Positions 35,567-44,990 are shown, counted from the first letter of the stretch. The stretch: DNA of 64,000 bases from an uncultured Cytophagales bacterium (GCA_938039675.1 CALHUI010000003.1:1-64000); one strand, 5' to 3'. Notes: generated by a model not told the origin, from the sequence alone. Program-made: numbers and translations.

Positions 35567-36859
35567 ATGTTAAAATACTTTCAACTATCGGAAGAACAAG
35601 AAGATTATGAGCAAATCACTGAAACTATCACTAAGGGAGTGGTTTTCAGTGGGACGAACCTATTAGTTTTGGTTTTTGCGATTGTAGTGGCTTCGGTGGG
35701 CTTAAATGTCAATTCGACAGCAGTAATTATTGGGGCAATGCTGATTTCGCCACTGATGGGTCCCATAATGGGCATTGGTCTGGGTGTCGGTACGTATGAC
35801 TTTACTCTTATTCGTCTTTCGCTCAAAAATTTAGCTTTTTCGGTGGGTGTGAGCTTAATAGCTTCTACGCTTTATTTTATGATTTCGCCACTCAATGAAG
35901 CTCATTCAGAACTTTTGGCTCGTACCTCGCCCAATATCTATGATGTACTGATAGCCTTTTTTGGAGGTTTGGCAGGCATTACGGCTATCACGAGCAAGCA
36001 GAAAGGCAACGCCTTGCAAGGAGCCGCTATCGCCACCGCCCTGATGCCCCCCCTTTGCACGGCAGGTTTTGGCATTGCCACCCAACAATGGAGTTTCTTT
36101 TTTGGAGCTTTTTATTTGTTTCTTATCAATTCGGTTTTTATTAGTTTGGCTACTTATGTGGCTATACGCTTGCTCAAATTCCCTACCCAAGAAATTAGCA
36201 ATTCTAAATTAGAAAAATTTTTGAAAAGAGCCGTCGTTTGGGTAACTATTCTTACACTACTACCCAGTGTTTATTTGGGCTATCGGCTTATAGAAGCCGA
36301 AAAATTTAGTATTAGAGCCAAAAAATTTATAGAGGCTGAATTTAACTTTGAAAATAGCTTTATTTTAGAAAAAAAATCAGATTTCAGCCGAAAACAAATA
36401 GCCATAACGATTGGCGGGAAAGGTATCAGTAAAGAAGATGAAGAAAATTTAAAAACTAAAATGAAACTTTATGGCTTAGAAAATGTAGATTTACGCGTTA
36501 AAAATACACTTTCATTTCGTTTAGAAAATAATAGTAGTGAAGAAAAAATGAATTTCGTGAGCCGAGAACTCTCTCAGAAACAAGTTTTGATTGATAGCCT
36601 TCGCAAAGAAATTGGAAAGTTCAGAGAGCAAAAAGCGATGTATAAACAAATAGAGGAAGAAATTTTGGTGCAATACAAAGAATTTGCTTCGGTAACTATC
36701 AACGACTACACACGCTTGAAAGACAGCACCAAAACTTATATCGTCAATTTAGAAGCCAATAAAAATTTATCCAAAGAAAGAATAGAAACGCTCAGGCAGT
36801 GGCTGGAAAAACGGCTTAATTCAGAAAATGTAGAATTTTTTATGAAAATGAAAATGTAA
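35567..36859 (+). CDS. DUF389 membrane protein
   Basis: A 430-residue protein. Residues 15-210 are the DUF389 domain with about six membrane helices (AVIIGAMLISPLMGPIMGIG; NALQGAAIATALMPPLCTAG), followed by another helix and a long, charged, partly coiled-coil cytoplasmic or periplasmic tail. Function of the family is unknown; a transport role is often proposed. ATG 35567 replaces a TTG at 35534 that sits only 8 bp from the IS-like end. Codon use is clearly more AT-rich (AAA, TTA, GAA, ATT) than in neighbours, which suggests recent transfer, supported by the adjacent element. Confidence 0.85.
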   Translation: MLKYFQLSEEQEDYEQITETITKGVVFSGTNLLVLVFAIVVASVGLNVNSTAVIIGAMLISPLMGPIMGIGLGVGTYDFTLIRLSLKNLAFSVGVSLIASTLYFMISPLNEAHSELLARTSPNIYDVLIAFFGGLAGITAITSKQKGNALQGAAIATALMPPLCTAGFGIATQQWSFFFGAFYLFLINSVFISLATYVAIRLLKFPTQEISNSKLEKFLKRAVVWVTILTLLPSVYLGYRLIEAEKFSIRAKKFIEAEFNFENSFILEKKSDFSRKQIAITIGGKGISKEDEENLKTKMKLYGLENVDLRVKNTLSFRLENNSSEEKMNFVSRELSQKQVLIDSLRKEIGKFREQKAMYKQIEEEILVQYKEFASVTINDYTRLKDSTKTYIVNLEANKNLSKERIETLRQWLEKRLNSENVEFFMKMKM

Positions 36860-36878
36860 GATATACTCTTAATAACCA

Positions 36879-37264
36879 ATGGTTGTGCCTAAAATAGCCA
36901 TGCCTAATAGCTCCGATGCGGCAGAGCTTACCATCAAGGTTGTTCGCGGTAATATGTCTAATTTGGTGTGCAGCGGCTCGGTTAAAAAAGCATCGTAACC
37001 TTCGCCCGACCAAATAGATGTGGAAATACCGCTTTCGCAAAATACGAGCTATATGTAACGCGAGTCCAAAATGGACTGCCTCAAAGTAAGTGTTGCGGCC
37101 GGCTTGCCACAGTAACTGTGCAGCCTTGCGGTGCAATGGGCACTTTTGCAGATACCTCGCACGGCATTCCGCCTGCAGAACTTGCTAAAAAAACAGGCGA
37201 TACTTTTACAGTTAAAAATGCTATCTGCTCTGCCCATGCGACAGTTTATTATGGGATATACTAA
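36879..37264 (+). pseudogene. Small gene of unknown function broken in an A-run
   Basis: ATG 36879 reads 39 codons (MVVPKIAMPNSSDAAELTIK...) to TAA 36996. The six-A run at 36984-36989, if lengthened by one, moves the reading into a frame that is open to TAA 37264: SIVTFARPNRCGNTAFAKYE, LYVTRVQNGLPQSKCCGRLA, TVTVQPCGAMGTFADTSHG. The total is exactly one base short of 129 codons. No homologue recognised; it holds several Cys, and no signal peptide. Lies between the AT-rich DUF389 gene and DoxX. Could also be non-coding coincidence. Confidence 0.4.
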
Positions 37265-37293
37265 AGCGTTGAGAATGAGTTGATGCTTCAAAA

Positions 37294-37716
37294 CTACATT
37301 TTCCGCAGGCCAAACAGCAGCGCATCCAATGAGTATTTGCCCGCACCCAACCACCACATGTGCAGGTAGGCAAAAAGATACAGCAGTGCGTGCTCTTTCA
37401 CATCCAGTGCGTCTTGGGCATGAACAATAAACGCTGCTACGGTCGTCAGTATGATGAGTGGCAGCAATGCAAGCCAATGCAGCAGCCCCAGCGTTAGCAA
37501 TACCGAGCAAATAACTTCTGCAAAAACGGCCAGCAGCAGCGAAGGATACTCCCCGATGCCAATCGGGTCGGCCAAGCTCGTTTCGCCGGCACTGAGCCGC
37601 TGCCATTTGGCAAACCTGTGCGGTAGCATCGGCAAGCCGAAGCCGACGCGCATCACAAGCAAAGCTATGTGCGCAGGTGTACCATTGTAATCTGTTACGG
37701 CAAAAAACTGTCGCAT
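37294..37716 (-). CDS. DoxX-family membrane protein
   Basis: A 140-residue inner-membrane protein with four predicted helices (HIALLVMRVGFGLPMLPHRF; YPSLLLAVFAEVICSVLLTL; WLALLPLIILTTVAAFIVHA; ALLYLFAYLHMWWLGAG). The layout with the Arg in the first helix and the HxxxK-type loop is that of the DoxX family, linked to oxidative-stress protection in some bacteria but generally uncharacterised. A stand-alone gene, divergent from pstS. Confidence 0.88.
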   Translation of the reverse strand: MRQFFAVTDYNGTPAHIALLVMRVGFGLPMLPHRFAKWQRLSAGETSLADPIGIGEYPSLLLAVFAEVICSVLLTLGLLHWLALLPLIILTTVAAFIVHAQDALDVKEHALLYLFAYLHMWWLGAGKYSLDALLFGLRKM

Positions 37717-37832
37717 ACATTTCTAATTTTCTTAACACAAAGTTTATAAGTTATTACATACAAATCGTGTGATCAGCGGTTCTTTTGAAAGTACTTTGCG
37801 GTTGAATTGCAACGGCAAAAACTTTTAAGACT

Positions 37833-38672
37833 ATGGTGAGTATGGTAAAGCGCAACTATTTGATTGGTATTATTTGCGGGTGCTGGATGGCAGGAACAGC
37901 TCTTGCTCAAACCGTTAAAATTAAAGGCAGTGATACCATGTACCCGCTGGTACACGAAATTACCGACTTATACGGCAAAGGCGTAGCTTCTGAAGGCGGG
38001 GGGAGTAATGCGGGCATTAGCGCTCTTATAGAAGGGAAAGCCGATATAGCCATGGCCTCACGCAGTTTGCATATCAACGAAAAAAATAATTTTACTTCTA
38101 AGGAAAAGCCCTACTCGGAAGTAATTATCGCATATGATGCATTATCTTTTATCGTGCACCCCGACAACAAAGTAAGCCGATTAACCCAAACCCAACTGGC
38201 GGGTATTTTCAGCGGAGAAATTACAAACTGGAAACAGGTAGGTGGCGAAGACCGCCCTATTCTGTTGATTATCCGTGAATCCACATCCGGTACGAACGAG
38301 TTTGTAAAGGACATCATCACCAAAAAAAAATTGTTTCCGAACAATGCAAAAGTTTGTTCCGGCACTTCTGCCGTTATTCAGGCTGTAAGCCAAAATACAG
38401 GGGCCATCGGATTTGTGGGTATCGGTTATTTGGAGGAAATCGTAAAACCCATTGCCGTATCTGCCGGAAACGGAGGCAATTTTGTGCTGCCGTCTTTCAA
38501 AGCAGCCCTGAATAAAACCTATCCGCTCATTCGCCCGCTGTACTTGTATTACCTGAAAAGTCAGGAGGATAAAGTGAAGGGTTTTATAGATTTTGCGCTT
38601 TCCTCTTTGGGGCAAAAGGCTGTTGTTCACAAAGGATTCATCCCGGCTGGTAATATTAATAATGCTAAATAA
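37833..38672 (+). CDS. PstS-like phosphate-binding protein (orphan)
   Basis: A 279-residue periplasmic binding protein with a signal peptide (YLIGIICGCWMAGTALAQ). Phosphate-site motifs: VKIKGSDTMYPLVHE, SEGGGSNAGISALIEGKADI, ASRSLHINEK, and SGTNEFVKDIIT near residue 150. No pstC, pstA, pstB or phoU is adjacent, so it is an orphan binding protein. The large phosphatase gene starts 21 bp downstream, suggesting co-transcription and a sensory role. Two starts are possible (37833 and 37842). Confidence 0.88.
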   Translation: MVSMVKRNYLIGIICGCWMAGTALAQTVKIKGSDTMYPLVHEITDLYGKGVASEGGGSNAGISALIEGKADIAMASRSLHINEKNNFTSKEKPYSEVIIAYDALSFIVHPDNKVSRLTQTQLAGIFSGEITNWKQVGGEDRPILLIIRESTSGTNEFVKDIITKKKLFPNNAKVCSGTSAVIQAVSQNTGAIGFVGIGYLEEIVKPIAVSAGNGGNFVLPSFKAALNKTYPLIRPLYLYYLKSQEDKVKGFIDFALSSLGQKAVVHKGFIPAGNINNAK

Positions 38673-38693
38673 TCCACGCTTTGCAATAATGTA

Positions 38694-41666
38694 ATGCTGC
38701 TTGCACATACTACGATTCGCTTTCGGCTGTGGCTGTCTCTGGGGATATTTGCTTCTATTACCCTGCTGATGGTGTCGGTCATGTTTTGGTTTGATGCGCG
38801 CCAACGACGCGTGCGCCAGCTTACCGATGTGCTCCGCCAAATGAACCTGAAAATAGAACGAGCAGCTAAATTAGAAAAAGACTTTTACATTATTGAAACC
38901 ATTAATCCTGCGTTCTACGAAACAGGAAATAGTGCCCTCGTAGCTCAGCATAGCGCGGTTTTGGACGAAATTAAAGAAAATTTGGCAGGTTTGAGGCAAA
39001 ACCCAATGCTGAAAGATGCATCTGTAGATATTGCATTGGACAGCATCACCAATGATATAGACCTGTTCCGCGCGGTTTTTGACAGTTTGGTTATGATGCA
39101 GAAAAAACGCGGGTTCAAAAACTTCGGGCTTGAAGGAGAGATACAGGCCGCCATTAACCGCGTAGTGAACTCGGGCTATAACCTCAACGAACTGCTGATA
39201 GCCAATATCAGAAAGCTGGAAAAGGACTTTCTCATACAAAAAAACCCGGCCTACGTTGGTCGCATTAAAGTACTTGCCGACTCGCTGGAAGCCAATGCCG
39301 TTAAGACTATCCGCGAACCCGTCGGGCGCGAGTTTGTGGTCAGCTCATTGGAACAGTACCGCAAAAGTTTAGATAAACTTGTTGAAAATCAGCGTATTAT
39401 CGGTGCACCCGGACAAGGGGGGTTGCAGAATGAGCTCATGCTGATTTCCGCCCGTATAGAAGAACGCATCGCCGCAATTGACAGCACCATTGAAGCCCGT
39501 GCGCAGACCATGAGCAACAATTTACGCATTACTCAACTTGTGTTGTTTGCGTTGTTGCTGGGGTTGATGTTTTCACTCGGCTTTTTCCTGATGCGCAGTA
39601 TCAGCCGCCCCTTGCGTTCACTTTCCAATGCCATCCGTGAAGTAGTGGAAAGCGACTTTGACCGCAGCAAACAGTTTTTTCAGGCAGAAACCAACGATGA
39701 GATAGGGCAACTCTCCAAAAACTTTGCCTACCTGTTGCAAATGTTTTACAAGCGCACCGATGAGGTAGAGCACCAAAAAGAAGCGCTGCAAGCCTCCAAC
39801 ATCCGCCTAATTACCCTTCGAAAAATGGGGCAGCGCATCAGTGCGGTATTGGATGTGGAAGAACTCATCCGCGTGCTTTATGAAGAACTGAGCACCGAAA
39901 TGGTACTGCCGACCCTTATGGTCTGCATTGCCGACCGCTACAATCGCCTGATTGCCAGAGGGTATCACAATGGCGCATGGGTGGAGGGCATCCAACTCAG
40001 CCTCGATACGGACACGGCACACGTGGCGGTGCATATTTTCCTGCATCAGCAAAAAATCATCAGTAGCCAATGGGCAACCGAAAATACGCAATCGCTCGTA
40101 CCATTCTTTGCCGAAGAAAATCCGCAAACGGTTGTCGGCTTATTTATGATGGCAAAAGAAAAGCCGCTTGGTGTACTGGTGATTCAAAGCCCGCAACAAG
40201 AGAGCTTTAACGAGGTACAACTCAGCATCATTCGCAACATGGGCGTTTATACGACCATCGCACTTGACAATGCCTTGCTCTATGAAAGCATGGAAAATAC
40301 CGTGCAGGAGCGAACAGCAGAGGTTTTGGCACAAAAAGAAGAAATAGAACGGCAAAAGCACGAATTGGAAGATGCTTTTGACGACGTGAAACGACTGAGT
40401 GAAATCGGTAAAACCATCAGCAGCTATCTGGATGCCGATAAAATCGCCGAGCAGGTGTACCGACGCGTAAACGACTTGATGGATGCCGATACGTTCGGAA
40501 TCGGTATTCTGCGCCCCGAAACCAACACGCTCGAGTTTGTGGGCGTTATTAAAAACGACGAGCGCTTGCCCACTTTCAGTTATTCGCTCGATAACCCCCA
40601 AACCCTTGCCGTTTATGCAGTCAAAAATGAGCGCGAACTTGTCATCAATCATTGGGAGCAGGAGTCCGCTCAATACCCGATGGCAGACCTTCCCGAGTCA
40701 GGTGCACATCCGCAGTCGCTTGTCTATATACCCTTGCGTACCAAAAACACCATGATTGGCATTTTGACGGTGCAAAGTTTTCAGGCTCACGCCTACAACG
40801 ACTACGACCTGAACCTGCTGCGCAACCTTGCCATTTACGTAGCCATTGCGCTAGAAAATGCCAATGCCTTTGGCGAAATTGCCCGCCAGCGCGCAAGCAT
40901 TCAGAAGAATAACGAAAAAATAATGGCCAGCCTCAACTATGCCAGCCGAATTCAGAGCGCCATGCTGCCCGATTTGGCAGAAATTAGCCGCTGTTTGCCC
41001 AACTCTTTTGTATTCTTTCGTCCGCGCGACATTGTCAGTGGCGACTTCTACTGGTTGCAGGAAAAGGACGGTAAAATATTGCTTGCAGCGGTGGATTGTA
41101 CCGGGCATGGCGTACCCGGGGCATTTATGAGCATGATAGGCATTAATATTCTAAACGAAATTATCAATCAAAAAGGCTTTACCGAACCCGACCAGATATT
41201 AAGCCTGATGCACCAGCGCATCCGCCAGGCATTGAAGCAGGAAATTACCCAAAACCGCGACGGCATGGACATTGCCCTGTGCGTGATTGATGAAACAGGC
41301 AGAAAGCTGACTTTTTCGGGTGCCAGAACCTCCATTGTTTACTGCCAGCATAACCAACTGCTGGAAATTAAGGGCGATAACGTACCGATTGGCGGTTTGC
41401 AGCGCGAGCAAGACCGCATTTTTACCCGCCATATCATTACTACCGAAATGCCTACAACCTTCTACCTCTTCACCGATGGCTATAAAGACCAGTTCGGCGG
41501 CGAAAACAATACCAAATTGACAGCCCGCGCATTTAAGCAACTCCTTTTCAGTATGCACAGGCAGCCTGCCGAGACACAGAAAACACTTCTCGCCAACTAT
41601 TTGGAAGATTGGATGGGCACGAACCCGCAATTGGATGATATTTTGGTAATGGGGGTAAAGATATAA
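38694..41666 (+). CDS. Membrane sensor phosphatase: HAMP-GAF-GAF-SpoIIE (RsbU-like)
   Basis: A 990-residue regulator. TM1 (residues 12-31), a helical extracytoplasmic domain (about 35-275), TM2 (LVLFALLLGLMFSLGFFL, near 282), HAMP (300-355), coiled coil, GAF1 (about 375-530), a second coiled coil, GAF2 (565-735), and a PP2C/SpoIIE serine phosphatase (about 775-990) with metal-binding RDIVSGDFYWLQ and AAVDCTGHGVPGAFMSMIG motifs. Such proteins dephosphorylate an anti-sigma-factor antagonist in partner-switching. No anti-sigma kinase or STAS protein is nearby. It is 21 bp after the orphan pstS; a palindrome follows at 41674-41690. Confidence 0.92.
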   Translation: MLLAHTTIRFRLWLSLGIFASITLLMVSVMFWFDARQRRVRQLTDVLRQMNLKIERAAKLEKDFYIIETINPAFYETGNSALVAQHSAVLDEIKENLAGLRQNPMLKDASVDIALDSITNDIDLFRAVFDSLVMMQKKRGFKNFGLEGEIQAAINRVVNSGYNLNELLIANIRKLEKDFLIQKNPAYVGRIKVLADSLEANAVKTIREPVGREFVVSSLEQYRKSLDKLVENQRIIGAPGQGGLQNELMLISARIEERIAAIDSTIEARAQTMSNNLRITQLVLFALLLGLMFSLGFFLMRSISRPLRSLSNAIREVVESDFDRSKQFFQAETNDEIGQLSKNFAYLLQMFYKRTDEVEHQKEALQASNIRLITLRKMGQRISAVLDVEELIRVLYEELSTEMVLPTLMVCIADRYNRLIARGYHNGAWVEGIQLSLDTDTAHVAVHIFLHQQKIISSQWATENTQSLVPFFAEENPQTVVGLFMMAKEKPLGVLVIQSPQQESFNEVQLSIIRNMGVYTTIALDNALLYESMENTVQERTAEVLAQKEEIERQKHELEDAFDDVKRLSEIGKTISSYLDADKIAEQVYRRVNDLMDADTFGIGILRPETNTLEFVGVIKNDERLPTFSYSLDNPQTLAVYAVKNERELVINHWEQESAQYPMADLPESGAHPQSLVYIPLRTKNTMIGILTVQSFQAHAYNDYDLNLLRNLAIYVAIALENANAFGEIARQRASIQKNNEKIMASLNYASRIQSAMLPDLAEISRCLPNSFVFFRPRDIVSGDFYWLQEKDGKILLAAVDCTGHGVPGAFMSMIGINILNEIINQKGFTEPDQILSLMHQRIRQALKQEITQNRDGMDIALCVIDETGRKLTFSGARTSIVYCQHNQLLEIKGDNVPIGGLQREQDRIFTRHIITTEMPTTFYLFTDGYKDQFGGENNTKLTARAFKQLLFSMHRQPAETQKTLLANYLEDWMGTNPQLDDILVMGVKI

Positions 41667-41673
41667 GCGCTTG

Positions 41674-41690
41674 AATCCGAAATTCGGATT
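41674..41690. terminator. Short palindrome after the phosphatase gene
   Basis: AATCCGAA (41674-41681) and TTCGGATT (41683-41690) form an 8-base palindrome followed by TTG; similar AATCCG/CGGATT elements are common between Bacteroidota genes (compare the region at 57360-57600). Terminator role is uncertain. Confidence 0.35.
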
Positions 41691-41871
41691 TTGTGATTCC
41701 TGATAGAATGTAAACCGCAAGATGGAATCCTAGAAAATTCTTGTTTGATTGAAGGATGCAAAAAATTCATAGATAATCCAATCATTTTGCAAATAATGCA
41801 GGAACAAGGTGCGCCCTATATACCTACGAATACATCCATATCGGAAAAATGCAATCCCCAAAGATGTGTTT

Positions 41872-43488
41872 TCACACATATCCCAGTGCTTTATCGCGTG
41901 CAATGGCTTCTGCATCGCGTTCGGCAGGGTCGCCAAAGCCGCCACCGCCGGGTAGGTCTAAAATCAGTTCATCGCCCGGGTAGAGTTTGGTCAGTCCTTT
42001 GGGTGGTACGAATCGCTCGGGCACAATGCGGATGCTGCCGCCGCTGCCATTCTTTCCGCCACAAAGTCCGTGCGCTTCCGTCTTGGTTTTTTCGGTCAGG
42101 ATGGAAATGTTAATCGGCTCTTTGCCAATCATTTTGAAGCTGAAACGCTGCCCCAATCCGCCGCGATATTTGCCTGCACCACCTGTACCGGGGCGCAGCG
42201 ATTTTTCCGTTACCAATACGGGCGCATCGTTTTCCAACACCTCAATCGGAACGTTGGCCACGTTGGTCGGGAAACTCAACACATGCGGCCCGTCGGCATC
42301 GGGGCGTGCACCGTAGCCGCCGTTTAGGAAGAAATATTCCACAAAAGTGGCATCGGGCTTTTTGCGGTCGGTGTGTTGCCCGTTGAGCACGATACACCAG
42401 CAGGCACTGCCACAGTCCGCCTGTACCTGCATCGGCACGGCTTGCGAAAGTGCCCCGAATACGGGCGCAAAAAGGATGTTACCCGTGATGTTACGAGCCC
42501 CCAGCGGCACGGGCTTTTGCGCATTCAACAGCGAGCCTTTAGGTGCGCTTACCTTGATGGCACGGAAAGCCCCTTCGTTGTTAGGCACATCGGGGCTGAA
42601 CGTACATTTAATCGGGTAGGCGGTGTAGGCGTAGGTGTAGTTTTGCACGGCATTAATACCCAGCGAGTGCGCACCGGAAGTGCCTGTGTAGTCCACCAAA
42701 ATTTCATCTCCTTTGATGGTAATGGCACACTCAATATGCACGGGTTCATCCAATCCGTCGCCGTCGGCATCGTAGGAATAGCGGTAAGTGCCGTCGGGTG
42801 CTTTGGCGATGGCTTCGCGCATGGCTTTTTCGGTTGCCTCAATGATTTGTTCGGAGAGTGCTTCTATGTCTTCCATGTCCATTTCATCCATGAGCCGTTG
42901 CAGCGAGCGGATGCCTTGGTCGTTGGCTGCCACTTGCGCGCGGATGTCGCCCAGCGTTTGGCGCGCAGCCCGCACGTTGGATTCTATCAGGCGGAAAAGC
43001 GTTTCATTGGGTTTGCCGGCTTCGTAAAGTTTGGTAGGCGGCACCATCAGCCCTTCTTCGTAGAGGTCGCGTGCGCCTGCCCCCCAGAGGCTGCCGCCCA
43101 TGTCGGGTGAGTGCGCAATCGTTCCGATGAAGCCAATGAGTTTGCCTTTTCTGAAAATGGGCGATACTAAGCCGATGTCAGGCTTATGCCCTGCACACAG
43201 CCAAGGGTCGTTGGTCATCACCACATCGCCTTCTTGCCAACTTTCCGTAGGGAAATAGTCTTTCAGCAGCACCTGCGTGAGCATGGGCAATACACCTAAA
43301 AACGACGGCACGCTGATGCTGGACTGCGCTACCGACTGCCCGCGACGGTTCATCAACACTACGGCAAAATCGTTGCTTTCGCGCGTTACGGTAGAAAATG
43401 CCGTGCGTTGCAGCGTTGTTCCGGCTTCGTCCACAATCGCCAGCAGCCGCGACCAGAGGATAGAAAGGGTAATGGCATCGTATTTCAT
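41872..43488 (-). CDS. Hydantoinase B/oxoprolinase family protein
   Basis: A 538-residue HyuB-type subunit: N-terminal LSILWSRLLAIVDEAGTTLQ and TRESNDFAVVLMNRRG, EGDVVMTNDPWLCAGHKPDI near residue 90, and the C-terminal GTGGAGKYRGGLGQRFSFKM and LDLPGGGGFGDPAERD. HyuB works with an ATP-using HyuA in hydrolysis of hydantoins, oxoproline or acetone-type substrates. No hyuA gene is next to it, so its partner must be elsewhere or absent. ATG 43488 is preferred to a TTG at 43497. Stands alone. Confidence 0.9.
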   Translation of the reverse strand: MKYDAITLSILWSRLLAIVDEAGTTLQRTAFSTVTRESNDFAVVLMNRRGQSVAQSSISVPSFLGVLPMLTQVLLKDYFPTESWQEGDVVMTNDPWLCAGHKPDIGLVSPIFRKGKLIGFIGTIAHSPDMGGSLWGAGARDLYEEGLMVPPTKLYEAGKPNETLFRLIESNVRAARQTLGDIRAQVAANDQGIRSLQRLMDEMDMEDIEALSEQIIEATEKAMREAIAKAPDGTYRYSYDADGDGLDEPVHIECAITIKGDEILVDYTGTSGAHSLGINAVQNYTYAYTAYPIKCTFSPDVPNNEGAFRAIKVSAPKGSLLNAQKPVPLGARNITGNILFAPVFGALSQAVPMQVQADCGSACWCIVLNGQHTDRKKPDATFVEYFFLNGGYGARPDADGPHVLSFPTNVANVPIEVLENDAPVLVTEKSLRPGTGGAGKYRGGLGQRFSFKMIGKEPINISILTEKTKTEAHGLCGGKNGSGGSIRIVPERFVPPKGLTKLYPGDELILDLPGGGGFGDPAERDAEAIARDKALGYV

Positions 43489-43819
43489 ATGGCTCAAATG
43501 AGTTGGTGAGACGTTATTATTGTTATGACAATGGTTAATGTGGTGAACTATCCGTAATACTACAAAAAAAAGTGCGAACTCGTATCGCCGCTCTCAAAAA
43601 ACCTCCGTTCAATGCCTATTCTACCGGCATCCACATTTGTGCGAACAATTCCTAACCCACCGTCAGCATACAAGCGCATAAGAATTTTCATGTCTTGCGG
43701 TAAATAAGCAAATTAAAGCATTTTTTATTGTGGAGTGCTTAAAAGTTAGCATGCAAAGAAAAGAATCGTTAGAAAAATGCGCAGCGTATTCTGCAATGGA
43801 AGAATAGCCGTTTAACTGC
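43489..43819. other. Intergenic stretch with a short open reading frame
   Basis: No gene can be called. On the minus strand 43691-43560 encodes 43 residues from ATG (MKILMRLYADGGLGIVRTNV...) that read in a protein-like way and end just after a run of eight A; it could be the tail of a lost gene. The rest is AT-rich. Confidence 0.3.
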
Positions 43820-44570
43820 TTAATATGCATGCGGATAGCGGATGTCGTAGCGGCTTAATTCTTTGACAATGGTGTGGAGGATGCAGTAGTTTTTATACCA
43901 GTTTTTATCGCTTGGCACAATTGTCCAAGGCACTTCGTTGCAGTCCCTGAAAATTTTTTCATAAATGCGAATGTATTCTTCTCTATGGCGCGTTTCTACA
44001 ATATCCTCTTCTTGGTATTTCCAGTGCTTCATGGGGTCGGTGAGTCACTCATTGATGCGCTCGAGCTGCTCTTTTTCCGACACGTGCAAATATAGAATTT
44101 GAAGATAATAGTATCATGGTCTTTGAGTAGTTTTTCAAAGGCATTGATAGCGCCCAATCGCTTTTTGATAACGTCCTTATCTAACAATTTGTAAACCGAA
44201 GGCACCAAACGTATCCTCTTAGTGAGAGCGGTTGAAAATCTGAATCATGCCTTTTTCGGGGCACTCGCGATGCACCCGCCACAGGAAGTCGTGTTTTCGC
44301 TCTTCTTCGGTAGGTACTTTGAACGATTTCACACGGCAGCCCGCCGGATTGACACCTGAAAACACATTTTTACAGCCCTGTCTTTGCCCGAAGCATCCAT
44401 GCCCTGAATAATTACCAGTACGGCAGCGTATTTGGTTTGGCGTAGAGTTTTGCCTGAAAGTATTTGAGTTGTTGCAGCAACTCGACGGTTTGCTGGCGAA
44501 TCTGTTTTTCTTTCACATTGTCAGGCGGAAGGGTGGAAAGTTTGTTCAGGTCAATTTTGTCGTCTGTCAT
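43820..44570 (-). pseudogene. Decayed polyphosphate kinase 2 (PPK2)
   Basis: From ATG 44570 the reading starts like PPK2 (TDDKIDLNKLSTLPPDNVK), but family hallmarks then appear in different frames: VIIQGMDASGKD (Walker A region), a shift, KNVFSGVNPAGCRVKSFKVP, FLWRVHRECPEKGMIQIFNR, a TAA directly after RSH (the usual RSHYED), VIKKRLGAINAFEKLLK, HVSEKEQLERIN followed by a stop, and an intact C-terminal tail from KHWKYQEEDIVETRHR to the stop at 43820. At least four indels or stops make the enzyme inactive. The parental role is polyphosphate-dependent nucleotide phosphorylation. Confidence 0.85.
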
Positions 44571-44588
44571 GGTCTGCTTTGTTGTAGA

Positions 44589-44990
44589 TTAATTTTCCGC
44601 AATTCGTTTAGCTATAAATTTCATCAGCCGCTTGGCAATTTCCTGACGGTTGGCTTTGTAAAAATGGTATTCCTCTATCGTAAACTGCCCTACGACAGTG
44701 CCCGGCAAGATGTTTTTCAGGGCTTGGTCTTTAGTGAGTGCCTGATAGACAAAGTCCGTGTACCGGTCGGCAGAGAGTGTCTGCGGCTTTACCTTTTGTT
44801 GGATGAGGTAATCCGCAAAAATGGCCTTCAATAAATCATGCTGCATTTTCAGCACAGGGCGGAGCGTTTCGGTCTGAAATCGCTCTATATCGCTCATGCT
44901 GTCGGTGGTTGCTATTGGCAATTGCGGCCTGATGCGTTGTATATCGCTTTCCCGCGAAGGGAAATGCAGTTTGTCCGGATGCATAGTCAT
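44589..44990 (-). CDS. Conserved hypothetical protein upstream of the PPK2 remnant
   Basis: A 133-residue soluble, mostly helical protein without a signal peptide. It contains ERFQTETLRPVLKMQHDLLK and LPGTVVGQFTIEEYHFYKAN, which look conserved but belong to no family I can name with confidence. Its stop is 18 bp before the PPK2 start, so they were probably one transcript; this gene appears intact while the partner decayed. An alternative start lies at 44984. Confidence 0.65.
   Translation of the reverse strand: MTMHPDKLHFPSRESDIQRIRPQLPIATTDSMSDIERFQTETLRPVLKMQHDLLKAIFADYLIQQKVKPQTLSADRYTDFVYQALTKDQALKNILPGTVVGQFTIEEYHFYKANRQEIAKRLMKFIAKRIAEN

Noticed and set aside
36840-37136. 98-codon minus-strand open frame
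   Set aside because: Antisense to the restored plus-strand frame at 36879-37264, and without a plausible start or domain.
37049-37738. 229-codon minus-strand open frame overlapping DoxX
   Set aside because: Cys/His/Arg-rich shadow; DoxX in the adjacent frame has clear membrane helices.
37780-37832. TACTTTGCGG as a pstS promoter
   Set aside because: The -7 match lacks one spacer base and there is no TTG at the right distance.
43560-43691. 43-codon minus-strand ORF as a gene
   Set aside because: Protein-like but with no promoter, partner or recognised family; kept only as a note.
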